A DNA stretch of 64,000 bases from Psococerastis gibbosa (Eukaryota > Arthropoda > Insecta > Psocodea > Psocidae): the NCBI GenBank assembly GCA_963971405.1, contig OZ020489.1:40688510-40752509 (forward strand), given 5' to 3'. Position numbers and translations under genes: made by a program. The first letter of the stretch is position 1. Every line of letters starts with the position of its first letter. Below are positions 44,705-54,521 of this stretch, piece by piece. Below the pieces are notes generated by a model that was given only the letters and a program-made list of their open reading frames with translations, had not been told where the DNA came from and did not search any database.

Positions 44705-45295
44705 GATGACTGATGCCCAATATTAGAAGTCCAAAGGAGGAGCGGAGGAAATTACTGATGTCAGTGGTGACATCGATAATCATTTACACAGCACCCGTGT
44801 GGGAGGACCGATTGTGCTACAACCGGAACACGGGTATGTTGGATAGTGTACAAAGAGGCGCAGCCTTGCGCTGTAAATCCGGATACCGAACGGTCTCGAC
44901 AGCGACAGCCCTTGTGTTGGCATGCGTTCCCCCAATAGACCTACGGGTCTCCGAAATCAGGATAATATTAGGGGAAGGAGTAGGCAAAGGACGAGGCCAG
45001 GTCCCAGTTGCTTGATTACTGGCAACGGCGATGGGAAACAGGCCAAGTGGATGAGACTAATCTGATGGAACTGATGTCGGCGAACCGCAGTTGTTGGGAT
45101 GCAGTGGACTTGTTTTGTCAAAACGTCATGTTCCTGAAGGAAGAAGCCGAACGCACCCGCCAAGGACAACCCCTGAGCAGACGACCCCCATAGTGTGCAC
45201 ATTTTGCGTGCATATATTGTTCTGTTATGGATGTTATTTGTTCTAAAACATTGGCATTGGTATATAAAAAATATAATAAAACTGTTCTGGGGGGT
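44705..45295 (+). mobile_element. R1-like LINE 3' end inserted in the L relic
   Basis: A 5'-truncated copy. The frame at 44713-45015 has RRKLLMSVVTSIIIYTAPVW and LDSVQRGAALR, the RT thumb of the R1/Jockey group. It shifts near 45010 into LDYWQRRWETGQVDETNLME and a terminal KEEAERTRQGQP before TAG. A short 3' UTR ends at AATAAAACTGTTCTG. The 3' end recurs at 53592-53745. After it, viral L-type sequence resumes (GGTCATCCCGTATCC), so the LINE split the viral copy. Confidence 0.75.
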
Positions 45296-45470
45296 CATCC
45301 CGTATCCAGATTACTCGATCACGGAGTGAGAGGGCTAGATGACAGACTGACTATCATTATATAAGTACATCAAAATCAATGACGTCGGAGTCAATCATTA
45401 GATCAATCGACTGGTCGACAACAAAGTTGAAGACATGCTACGTCAAATAACCATGAACCCTAAAATAAGG
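45296..45470 (+). pseudogene. L / module N junction, copy 2
   Basis: It matches 34193-34405 (GGGGTCATCCCGTATCCAG, CGGAGTGAGAGGGCTAGATG, GACATGCTACGT). The L-like text is followed by the start of module N, which breaks off after ACCATGAACCCT. Confidence 0.6.
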
Positions 45471-45472
45471 TG

Positions 45473-45990
45473 TCCGTTACATCTCGAATTAGAATAACCA
45501 GAAATCCTAGTCGAAGTGCTAGGAACAATGACTCCCCTGTCGCCCCCCCCCCCCTCCCTATTGAGCATGAATTGCTAGGCAACTCAAATTATGGACTAAT
45601 CAAGAGATTCATCCAACGGTTCACTATTGTGTCAATCATCGTCAGAATGGTGAATCAACTGCACGAGGAAGACCTTTATGCTATTTTTATTTAGAAGGAG
45701 CAGTTCTCTAAATGGCTAAGCACCTTGGTCACCCGGAAAGCGAAGTTGCCACTTGAAACCTTCGGAATCTTAGAAGGTTATGTAGCAGTATGGTTGGACA
45801 CAGTCCCAGGCCACGGTGTGGGCCCATAGGATAGAAGGTTATTTAACTCAAAAGGCGATCAAGCTGAGGAACAAGAATTGGGGTAAAACTTTGACAGGGA
45901 ATACACACCCTAGCTTGTTCTGCCAGACCCATTTTCATTCTGGAGATGAAATTAACCGTAGAAATGCTCCGGAAGTTGACCGGGCATTCG
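45473..45990 (+). pseudogene. Unidentified coding relic interrupted by a 50-bp insert
   Basis: A frame with RFIQRFTIVSIIVRMVNQLH continues past a TAG at 45692 into KWLSTLVTRKAKLPLETFGI. It is then cut by a 50-bp insert (45782-45831) flanked by 11-bp duplications. After the insert, the frame GYLTQKAIKLRNKNWGKTLT continues to EVDRAFGLD. The protein is not recognised. EVDRAFGLD also opens module V at 32640 and 33300, linking this piece to the mosaic. Confidence 0.45.
45771..45842. mobile_element. 50-bp insert of repeat C with 11-bp target duplication
   Basis: TAGAAGGTTAT occurs at 45771-45781 and 45832-45842. Between them lie 50 bp matching 7398-7445 (GTATGGTTGGACACAGTCCC, CACGGTGTGGGCCCATAGGA). 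The insert is a small internal part of repeat C without a poly-A tail. Confidence 0.75.
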
Positions 45991-45999
45991 GACTGGACT

Positions 46000-46262
46000 G
46001 CCATTGTTACTCTGGCTTTTTTTCAGCGAATGCTATTGGGAGGCAGGGCGAAGCGAATGTGTAACGCCAAAGACCCCCAAACAACGTACTACCTAAGAAA
46101 CCCGACAGTTTAAGGGGACCCGTGGAGGAGTATTTTAAAAAAGTGCAACTTTTTTTCAAGCAGGCCTTGGTGGCATTATGGGAATGCGACAAAAACTGTG
46201 GACAATTTTTTTCCAGTTCATATTTAGATGTGTACTTTTCAACCTTGAAATTTTGGCATACG
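46000..46262 (+). pseudogene. Module W plus L motif B fragment (copy 3)
   Basis: Module W (CATTGTTACTCTGGC, TATTGGGAGGCAGGG) runs into GAATGCGACAAAAACTGTGG and TTTTGGCATACGTA, the same order as 33640-33930. At 46262 the L-like sequence stops and env1-tail sequence begins, a chimeric junction. Confidence 0.68.
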
Positions 46263-46762
46263 TAATTCTGCGTTAAAAAACCACATAAACGTGCAACATG
46301 AAAATAACTTTCAACCGTGTCCATTGTGCCCCAAACGTTATCGATCCATAAAAAAAAGGAGACACTCAGTCTCAAGGGAACCATAGACGCTTCTTACCAA
46401 ACCAATATTCCTATTATAAAAGTGAGTTTCTTCTAGGAATTACTCCTAATGGCTTTATTTCTTTTAAATCAAATATTTATGGATTCGAACTTCAGATTGT
46501 AAAAAAATGTTGTTGTGGTATCTTGGACCTCCTCGTACCGGGGGACGTGATCATGGCAAGTTTAAGTTTTCCCAGCATTGAAAGTGGGCCAACATATACT
46601 ATTGTAGTGTCTCCTAGGTTAGAGAACGGCAAGCTGACTGCAGAACAAGTTGAAGCAACCAGAAACAGTAGTAGCGTGCGCATTCACGTAGAGCGTGTAA
46701 TTGCGAGAATCCAAATTTTTAATATCCCAATATTCATTCCATGTCATTCCGACATACCATAG
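46263..46762 (+). repeat. Duplicated block D, copy 2
   Basis: It repeats 39021-39650: TTCTGCGTTAAAAAACCACA, AATATTCCTATTATAAAAGT and the transposase part. It is fused to an L fragment on the left and to module V on the right (46765). Confidence 0.8.
46428..46762 (+). pseudogene. Harbinger/ISL2EU-type DDE transposase fragment, copy 2
   Basis: About 110 codons without a stop. The pattern LGITPNGFISFKSNIYGF, then GILDLLVPGDVIMA and VRIHVERVIARI matches the central and C-terminal part of DDE_Tnp_4 transposases. The residues after IMA (SLSF) differ from the usual DKGF, so the second catalytic Asp is lost. N-terminal DNA-binding and first catalytic regions are absent. Confidence 0.78.
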
Positions 46763-46764
46763 TC

Positions 46765-47015
46765 AAAACATTCTCTACAAATTTCTCGGCTCCCAACACT
46801 GTAATGCGTATAGGAGAGGATATGGAGAAGGTAATTCTTTTTTGCAAGAGAGATGCCATGGAAAATAAAACAGCAACAAAGAAAGGCAGTTTTGGAGTCC
46901 TTCCATTTTTTTAGAAACCGGAATGGAAAATTTTAAATAAAACAGCCCGTGAGGCCAATAATATCACTCGAAGAGTCCGAAGGAAAAATAATAGGGAAGA
47001 GTTCCTGTTCACAGG
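46765..47015 (+). repeat. Mosaic module V, copy 3
   Basis: CTGTAATGCGTATAGGAGAG, AAAGGCAGTTTTGGAGTCCT and AAAAATAATAGGGAAGAGTT align with 32740-32950 and 33410-33620. Confidence 0.65.
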
Positions 47016-47099
47016 TACCTATTTTTACCTCGACTGATGAGTAAAAGTGGAAGGCAGCCATAAACTGTAATTTATGTGGAAAGACTCCAACAGTTGCCA

Positions 47100-47427
47100 C
47101 AGATGCCAAACAGCAACAACAGCCGCCGATGAGTGACGACAGCGATGAAAACGCTTCCATGGATCAATATTGCCATTGTTACTCAGGCTTTTTTTTCAGC
47201 GAATGCGATTGGGAGGCAGGGCGAAGCAAATGTGCAACGCCAAAGAACCCCCAAACAACGTACTACCTAAGAAATCCGACAGTTTAAGGCGACCCGTGGA
47301 GGAGTATTTCAAAAAATTGCAACTTAGCCTATTTCAAGCAGGCTTTAAGTCGGAAATAGGGCAAGAACTTAAGCTAAAATTACTAATGGGGCTTTGCCTT
47401 CAGGAATACAATCCATTTCAAAGGTAA
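47100..47427 (+). repeat. Mosaic module W, copy 4 (long form)
   Basis: It starts at GATGCCAAACAGCAACAACA as in copy 2 and continues past the other copies to an 85-codon frame ending at 47427. In this frame PVEEYFKKLQLSLFQAGFKS is the best-kept text. Unidentified. Confidence 0.6.
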
Positions 47428-47639
47428 GAAAAGAAAATTAACCGAAAAAAAAAACGTGAGTAGCGGGACACAGCGAGTCCGTGAACAGACAATGGCAGCA
47501 GCTGCGCTAAAATTTAACGTATTAAATATATGTATTTTTCGACTGAGGCTACGTAGGACCATGTTAGGGGTTAAAAGAGATTGTCAAGTCTCTACCCATA
47601 TTCGTGTGATGCCGAAGTACGCTCATTCGGCTTCTGGAC

Positions 47640-47900
47640 ACGAATCCATGCAGAACAGTGTCCCCAAAAGATTCAAAAGGACAAAGCAATAGATGCAGAT
47701 GGCTCTGCAGCAAGCTATGACGGCAGAATCACAATTCCTGGAGTCTTTGAAAAGGTCCATCATTCAGGTGGGCAGCCATGTGGAGTATGACGGTCCAAGG
47801 AAAATGCCTATATCCTCACAGCCCAAGTATCTTCGATCAGTCATTCCCAACACCAGTCAGACCTGAGACCATGTAATCATAGGGCGCATTCGACTCCAAC
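47640..47900 (+). pseudogene. Unrecognised coding-like stretch
   Basis: A + strand frame across about 47690-47860 contains AMTAESQFLESLKRSI and PRKMPISSQPKYLRSV. It has compositional features of a real protein but no start, and I cannot name a family. Confidence 0.3.
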
Positions 47901-48281
47901 CAGGCGTTCTCAGTTTCATCATTGGAGCTGACCAAATAATATGTCTATGTAACAATAAAACATTTCTACCTACTTCCCTCTTAAATAATTAGATTACTCG
48001 TGACTTCGTGGTATTTCATTTTAATAAACAAAAAATAACAAAAACTTAGAGTTTTAGAAAAACTTGTTATAACAACCCGAATTAGTAAAACCCAAATAAT
48101 CGTTAAGAAATTAACTTTGTCTAAGAAACCCACTTGTGTTATTATAAACCCTGAGCGCTTTCGGCAAGAACTGCCATCTACAGAGGGAAACCCACTAGCA
48201 CAGCTACACCTTATCTGCGATTTGAGACTTGCTCAACTCGAGGAGAAGATGCAAATGTGACTAGAGAGAGGAAACCTTGGT

Positions 48282-48728
48282 TTATATAGGACTGGGAGCG
48301 GGAGGAGGAGGGGGTGGGAGGGGGCGTGGCTGGTTACCTATTCCTAACCTACTAGCTAGATCTATTAGAGGGGATGATTGTGTGAATGTTATGTCGTTTG
48401 TTAATTTTTCCCTATTGTGTAAAGCTCTTTTGATTTCAACATTTTCAAAAAAATTTAAAGTGTAACTTTTCTTTATTTCGTGTAGGGCTGTCCAATTGTT
48501 AGGATCGAATGTGTGATTTTCCGAGTTAAGGTGTTTCGCGAATGTGCTGTTGGTGTTGGTGTCTCCTATACCTGTTATATGTTCTCTGACCCTAGTTTTA
48601 AAGCTTCTGCCTGTTTGGCTTATGTAAATTGCGTTACAATCGTTACAATTTAGACGATAAACTCCATTGCCTTTTTCACATGCACTCATCAAAACTATTT
48701 CCGTTTCGAAACCGACTACTACCAACAA
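48282..48728 (-). pseudogene. Penelope GIY-YIG endonuclease and C-terminus
   Basis: About 148 codons. GVYRLNCNDC and IYISQTGRSFKTRVREH match the GIY-YIG nuclease of Penelope elements, although the second motif reads YIS in place of YIG. KHLNSENHTF follows, with a C-terminus ending in a proline run. The RT is not attached on this strand because the frame meets the inversion junction near 48700-48728. Confidence 0.85.
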
Positions 48729-49112
48729 AAAATAGGCCTACCTATGGGTTCTTCCCTTTCTCCCCTTCTTGCTGAAATTTTTATGGATAACTTCGAACAC
48801 AAACTTCTACTCAATAAAAATCCCCTAGTTAAATGTATATCTTTCTGGACAAGGTATGTGGATGATATCTTCTGCATTTGGACAGGAAGTAACAGACAAC
48901 TAGACAATTTATTAAGTTTTATCAACACAATTCACCCAAAAATCCAATTTACCATGGAAGTAGAAGAAAACAACTCCCTGAACTTCTTAGACCTCACCAT
49001 CACCAAAAATAATAGTACCCTAGACTTCAAGATATTTCGTAAAGAAACCCATAGCGATAATATAATCCCTGTTGATTCTTCTCAAGAGCTTTACACAATA
49101 GGGAAAAATTAA
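48697..49112 (+). pseudogene. Penelope reverse transcriptase fragment
   Basis: About 138 codons. FRFETDYYQQKIGLPMGSSL is followed by SPLLAEIFMDNFEH, then WTRYVDDIFCIW with YVDD intact (motif C), and NNSLNFLDLTI. This is the second half of a Penelope RT palm. Beyond 49090 an internal deletion of the endonuclease joins RT to the C-terminal text, ending near 49230 in a Pro-rich tail like the - strand copy. The N-terminal RT is missing. Confidence 0.87.
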
Positions 49113-49864
49113 CAAACGACATAACATTCACACAATCATCCCCTCTAATAGATCTAGCTAGTAGGTTAGGAATAGGTAACCAGCCACGCCCCCTCCCACC
49201 CCCTCCTCCTCCCGCTCCCAGTCCTATATAAACCAAGGTTTCCTCTCTCTAGTCACATTTGCATCTTCTCCTCGAGTTGAGCAAGTCTCAAATCGCAGAT
49301 AAGGTGTAGCTGTGCTAGTGGGTTTCCCTCTGTAGATGGCAGTTCTTGCCGAAAGCGCTCAGGGTTTATAATAACACAAGTGGGTTTCTTAGACAAAGTT
49401 AATTTCTTAACGATTATTTGGGTTTTACTAATTCGGGTTGTTATAACAAGTTTTTCTAAAACTCTAAGTTTTTGTTATTTTTTGTTTACTTCCCTCTTCC
49501 TCCCTCCGAAGCTGGAAAATGATTATGATACACCTTTATCATTATTAATCAAGTGTCATGGCGGGTAGTCTTATTGTTAGTTCCTATGTTCAGTTTTGAA
49601 GTGAGAATTGAGATTTAAGGTGCGTGCTAACTGAAAAATGGAGGTTAGGTTGCTCACGTAGATATCAATAACAGATTAGATGTGAGAGGCGCTTTCTGCA
49701 TGTGGACATGTGACGTCATAACACCATATTAGGTGCTTTTTGGTTGCTTTTTTCCAAACTACATTGTAAGTTGTGCAAGTAAACTTTTACAAGTGGAATA
49801 AGTTTGAAAAATTGCTTATTGAAAACAGCTTTTCGAACAACAAAAAAAGGTTTTTTAAGTAGAA

Positions 49865-50378
49865 AGATGTCGAGCTTACGAAAGCATCACTCGAATTTGT
49901 TGGTTACCACACCAAGTGTTATAAAAAAGTGGCTGTTTTAAGGAATAGACTTTTTGGGAAGATGGGGAGACTATGCAAAATTGAAAAGTATTGTGCAGGA
50001 TTATGTTGAACAATTTCGATACATTACAAATAAAGGAAAATCAAAACAAGAATGGTTGAGCGTCCTGTATTTGGCTTGGACCAGTTTAGGTTGATCGAAC
50101 TTCAAAAAACGTCCACATATAAATGTCTATTGTCGACATATAGGAAGCTGGGCACGAAAGCATATAATATGTATCAAAAAATAGAGCTGCAGGAAATCGT
50201 GGGTCGCGAGATGCTTCTTCAAATCCTTTCACCCCCCATAATTAGTGCTATGAGGCATTTGGGTGACGGTCTGATGTACGCTGACATGATCCACGCTTAC
50301 CGAGTAACTGTCGCAAAATTACAGACTCGATGTAGGCATGTACGACACATGGTCCCATTTAGAACGGGTGGGCGATAG
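49865..50378 (+). pseudogene. Unidentified viral/Polinton-like coding relic
   Basis: Two overlapping frames read as one broken protein: 49867-50090 (RWGDYAKLKSIVQDYVEQF, SKQEWLSVLYLAWTSL) and 50052-50378 (STYRKLGTKAYNMYQKIELQ, MRHLGDGLMYADMIHAYRVT). Helical, Tyr-rich, with one frame change near 50080. I do not recognise the family. Neighbours (Polinton PolB N-terminus at 51591) make a Polinton origin possible. Confidence 0.35.
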
Positions 50379-50399
50379 AAGTGTCGAAGGATTTTAAGA

Positions 50400-50461
50400 T
50401 CCTGTGTTTCCGGCCTCCCACCAAGAAGCGGCCGCAACCCCCCCCCCCCCCCCCCCCCCCC
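50400..50461. repeat. C-tract repeat E, copy 1
   Basis: GTTTCCGGCCTCCCACCAAG and AAGCGGCCGCAA precede a run of about 25 C residues. The same text with a shorter C run lies at 53438-53487. Confidence 0.7.
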
Positions 50462-50470
50462 GCGTTGTTG

Positions 50471-50703
50471 AACGAAATGGAAGTACTGTGACATTTGCTA
50501 TGGAACTTAGTTCACCTAGAGTTTTAGACAGGAGAGATGGGACATTTGAAGAAATTCGTCATAAAAGAGTATGGGGTGATGTGATGTACCGAATCTATTT
50601 CAGAACCCAGTGTCGAAGGATTTTACGATCCTGCACGCCCTTGGATCTCCGGCGGGATAATGGCCGGGGGACGGAGTGTACAGAATCGGAAGAAGTGACA
50701 TAA
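50471..50703 (+). pseudogene. Unrecognised coding-like stretch
   Basis: The frame reads VERNGSTVTFAMELSSPRVL and GTFEEIRHKRVWGDVMYRIYF, which looks like a real beta-rich protein piece following the 49.9-50.4 kb relic. No family is assigned. Confidence 0.3.
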
Positions 50704-51560
50704 TGTTCACAAGTCCGGCGGAGGTGCAGCCCCTCAGCCTTGCCATTCCTGCTTAGATAGTATTCTTCCGTCTAATCGTCTTTGATTAGTAGACGGACAG
50801 GGATCCTACCTTCTTCTTGTAATAAGCACCGCCTGGTAGCCGGGCAAAAGTGATTTAGACGACAACCAAAGCATTTCCGACAATTTCAACCTCTGACCTT
50901 GATTTTTGAAGTAGTATGGAAGGGGCCTCCGGTCTTGGTTCCTCCCAAGTGGGAGGCAGCAATGAGGTCCCACCCCATATGCTATCTCCTAGAGAGACCC
51001 CATGCGTTTCCCCGTGTCTCGCTCAACACTCCCACACGGTGTTCCCGCCCCCTTTCCCTCATCGCCATTCCCGCCCCCTCTCGGATTAGTCCACAAGGAC
51101 CCACTGCCCACTAGAAATTCTACGAGCAGTGTCGTTCTCCCCGACTCCAATGCGCGGATAGCGATGTATAATTCGCTCCTACAAAGCGAGAGGGTTGCTC
51201 TTGCCAGCCCCTTTACACCCACGCGTGACGATCACGATGAACCAGAAGATCATATCTTTGCATCCGTCGCATTGCGGGTGCGGGAGTTGGAATCGGAGTC
51301 CACCTCATTCAAACAGCGCCAATACTCCGATGTCGCCTCTGCTCCACACGACCCTGCCCGACCCGTTACCCGTTAGGTTTCACGCCGGCAGAAAGAGTCC
51401 TTGATTAGTTCGCGGGTGGTTAACAAAGTCATCAGTACCTAATGCATGTGCCTCAGAGGGGGACTTTAACCCTGGCTCTATATCGAAACTCATATAGCGA
51501 AAAGACATAGCAGCAAAAAAATGTAAATATTGTGATTAATGCTTCAACATTGTGACGAAA
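50704..51560. other. Stretch with a weak 124-codon ORF
   Basis: The frame 51002-51376 (Pro/Ser-rich, with RVRELESESTSFKQRQYSD) is open but has no family signature. Nothing else is seen. Confidence 0.3.
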
Positions 51561-51590
51561 TAAAATAGGCATATTGGAGCGGCGCATGTT

Positions 51591-52135
51591 CCTAAATTGA
51601 AATGTGATAAATGCAAGGCTACTGTTAGTCGAAAAGACAACTTGAAAAATCATATTTTTTCACGTCATTGGGTACATTGAATTTATTGCACTGAAAAGTT
51701 TGTAAATGAGGAAACATTTTTGGAGCATATTTTTGAATGTGTAGGTAAAGACAACAGCTTGATTTCGCAGGAAATCGTACATTCCTCTCCCACCCAATCA
51801 AAATAATCATTATACAGAAATGGTGATGGAACATATATTGAAAAGCATTGAAAGTGTCTCTTCCCTCGGTTCGGGCTGGCAAATTGATAGTATAAGTCGT
51901 TTTACTATACAAATTGCAAAATATGTGCCTTTATATGGCAGCAGTCACATCCCCCTACCCAAAGAAATTGCTCTCACCTATGCAGTAATTAACATACAGA
52001 ATGATGATCAAAAATGCTTCTTATGATCTATACAGGGCAAAATGTATCCAGCTCATAAGAATGCTCATCGGGTTAAGAAATATCTTAAATATGTGAATGA
52101 ATTAGACACTAGCGGCATTCCATTTCCAATGACAC
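51591..52135 (+). pseudogene. Polinton-type PolB N-terminal region with C2H2 finger
   Basis: Two zinc-finger units open the segment: CDKCKATVSRKDNLKNHIFS with its closing H, then a second half-finger ending in EHIFEC. From 51835 follows SLGSGWQIDSISRFTIQIA and YGSSHIPLPKEIA, then NDDQKCFL at a TGA, and after it AHRVKKYLKYVNELDTSGI. This order is typical of N-terminal regions of Polinton-like protein-primed DNA polymerases in arthropods. In-frame stops (near 51678, 51805 and 52024) make it a relic. It is 9.5 kb from the other PolB piece. Confidence 0.75.
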
Positions 52136-52139
52136 TATC

Positions 52140-52467
52140 ACAAACAACGTACTAACTAAGAAATCCGAAAGTTTAAGGCGACCGGTCGAGGAGTATTTAA
52201 ACAAAATTGCAACTTAGGCAATAAAACCTTCTTTTTAAACTACAAAAACGACGACGACGACGACAGCGACACCGACGATCACCCACCCCCGTCCCCGACG
52301 CAACTCCCCGGAGGAGGCGACGCACGGAGGTTGAGCTGCTGACCGACTATGGGGATTGGCTGTGGTGGGAAAAGTTAGACCCTCCCAGCGGTCAGAGTAT
52401 CCGCTACGGAATGTAAATTTTTCTTTTTTCCTTTTTATGATGCTTCTGAATGGATGTTACCCTGGCT

Positions 52468-52516
<49 letters not shown>

Positions 52517-53345
52517 GAATGCGAGCCTTATAGCAGCCTAGCATCTCACCCACTGTCACATCTCATGGTCGGAGCTCGGAAAATACTGTACATGCACTAT
52601 CCCGGGCACGAGAGGCACGAGGGTAATAAAGATGGACATCTACTTTACTGAAATAGGAGAAGCTATGGCATGGGGCAGGGTTTATATGTTCCGCTACTTG
52701 TTTTGTGACCACTTCTTTACTATTAACCGGATATGACCGAACTTTGAAACTAAAGATAAAAATTCTACGCTGTACTCTTTCTGGAAGACACAAATCTGGC
52801 CTGATAAATTCCAGATCATGAAAATGGGTTATAAGGCGTTCAAATCAGTGGAGTTACTTAAGAAATTTGACTATAACTACAGCGAGGTCACTCTAGAGTT
52901 ATTAAAAGACACATTTCTCGCAAATGGCAGGCCTAACTGGGCTGCTGAATTCGATCATGCGCCTTCCAACGCCTATATCAGAAGCCAGGACCCTTACTTT
53001 AATCGTGAAGAGAAGAGAACTATTGATCACTACTTCCTTTCTACTTAAGAACATGCAACACGGAATTGGAACTTACAAAGGGAATCTGCGCCGCGATCAA
53101 AGGAATGGAGGACTTGATGGAAATCCTCACTCTTGATTCCTAGAAATGGAGTTTGACATTTCGCCATTTTTTGGTTGCACTGCTTGGCCTCCAGTCTATA
53201 TCGTGACACATTTGGCTCCATTTCGCATTAATCTTACCGAACTCAGGGCATCATCCGCCGGACAATGATGAACATGGACACCCAAAAGAAGGAACGCATG
53301 CCTACACTGGCCACTGGCATTGAAGGAGTGCGACAACAATCTATT
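52140..53345 (+). pseudogene. Endogenous negative-strand RNA virus L fragment (copy 3) in a duplicated block
   Basis: The block matches 43080-44320 in order. The best-preserved frame (about 52650-53047) reads MFRYLFCDHFFTINR, then, after a TGA, STLYSFWKTQIWPDKF, LLKKFDYNYSEVT and RTIDHYFL. This corresponds to the conserved L block before RdRp motif A. Here the TAA seen at 43681 in copy 2 is not present. A shortened motif B region (GIEGVRQQ) lies near 53320. A 44-base T run (52471-52514) replaces a 7-base run in copy 2. Confidence 0.82.
52471..52514. repeat. Poly-T tract, 44 bases
   Basis: An expanded T run inside the duplicated L block. The matching place near 43384 has seven T. Confidence 0.9.
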
Positions 53346-53437
53346 TCAGACCCACGCTGTCCCCCGAGGAAGCTCCCCGTCTCAGGGCACAGCATTTACA
53401 ATGAGCCTGCCACCTGCCCTGCCTTGAGGGGTACCAG

Positions 53438-53487
53438 GTGTTTCCGGCCTCCCACCAAGAAGCGGCCGCAACCCCCCCCCCCCCCCC
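53438..53487. repeat. C-tract repeat E, copy 2
   Basis: Same 5' text as 50400-50436 followed by about 15 C. Confidence 0.7.
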
Positions 53488-53591
53488 GCGTCACGGGACG
53501 AACTGTAAGTAAGTTAATGGCCCCTTTATAGTTATATAGAGCGTCCAACTTCAGTGCCAAACTAATCACTGCTCTTCTAGTGTACCTCCGG

Positions 53592-53745
53592 TAAAAGCCG
53601 AACGCAACCACCAAGGACAATACTTGAGGAGACGACCCCCATAGTGTGTACATTTTGAGTGTATATATTGTTCTGTTACGGATGTTATTTGTTATAAAAC
53701 GTTGGTATTGGTACATTAAAAATAAAATAAAACTGTTCTGTTTTC
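53592..53745 (+). mobile_element. R1-like LINE 3' end, copy 2
   Basis: It matches 45140-45295: the end of the ORF (GCCGAACGCA, AGACGACCCCCATAG) and the 3' UTR with ATATTGTTCTGTTA and AATAAAACTGTTCTG. Only the last 150 bp are present. Confidence 0.7.
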
Positions 53746-54320
53746 CAAAACTTCATGCCAAGAAATTCATGCAACAAAAGTGTTTCGGTATCCATTCTAC
53801 CAATCATATATTATCCAAGTTAAGGACGGTTATCAGTCAGGATCGATCATAGTAGCAGGGTCAATTGATTCGAGTAAAAGATGTGAAAACGGAGATTATT
53901 TATATAAAGGAACAGCCCACAAAGCTATAGTCACGCACACCTACGAGCCCGCCTACTGAATGGCTGGGTAGTCAAGTTAAAACATGTCTAAAGGAATAAC
54001 TGCACATACAATCAATATCAGTCGACAACCCGCTGAAGTCAGTAGTCACCTTGCACCTAGTCCACCTTGCACTGCGCTACATTGAAGAAGGTGATTGAGT
54101 GTGATTTAGGTTTTTCTATTAATGATACCGTGTTTGCTAAGTGTCTTTTTACATCATTACATTAAACAAAAAAAGTCAATATTTATCTATTTACCGTATA
54201 TATGCAGATTTTGAATGCGGAGTGAAAACTTGGGTATCTTTTTTAAAAACGAAATTATCGCCCTCGGGAACGTAACTATATATTTCAAATATTTAGTATA
54301 TCCTATTGAATGATTCCTCA
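53746..54320. other. Non-coding stretch, nothing recognised
   Basis: No supported feature. Confidence 0.4.
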
Positions 54321-54327
54321 TCCGGGC

Positions 54328-54402
54328 CATTACATTATTTAAGTGTCAGAAGAAAATCAGGGGACTGTTCCACCAAATTCCGTGCATTAAAGTTCTGATC
54401 TT
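54328..54402 (+). mobile_element. Gypsy-2-type LTR end and PBS fragment
   Basis: GGGCCATTACATTATTTAAG, GTGTCAGAAGAAAA, CAGGGGACTG and CCGTGCATTAAAGTTCTG match the leader at 34850-34925. The first bases of the PBS are mutated. No gag follows directly. Confidence 0.6.
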
Positions 54403-54521
54403 ACTCCCTCTAAATGAAGAGAAAAGATTGCTAGATCAACAGATGCTCTTGGGTGTCATAATGTTCTAGCTAAAGGAGGATAAACAGTTCATCCTGTTTT
54501 TTACAATAATTGTTGTCATTG

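Larger units (their letters stand above)
47972..49498. mobile_element. Penelope-like element, palindromic insertion with 11-bp target duplication
   Basis: The insertion (47983-49487) is bounded by ACTTCCCTCTT at 47972-47982 and 49488-49498. It contains two Penelope pieces in opposite orientation: a - strand endonuclease/3' end (48728 to about 48030) and a + strand RT/3' end (48697-49487). The outer ~400 bp (about 48032-48434 and 49088-49490) are inverted copies of the same C-terminal and 3' UTR sequence. Palindromic or partly inverted copies are known for Penelope-like elements. Confidence 0.88.

Noticed and set aside
52356..52651. Phe-rich ORFs
   Set aside because: They are translations of the 44-base T tract.
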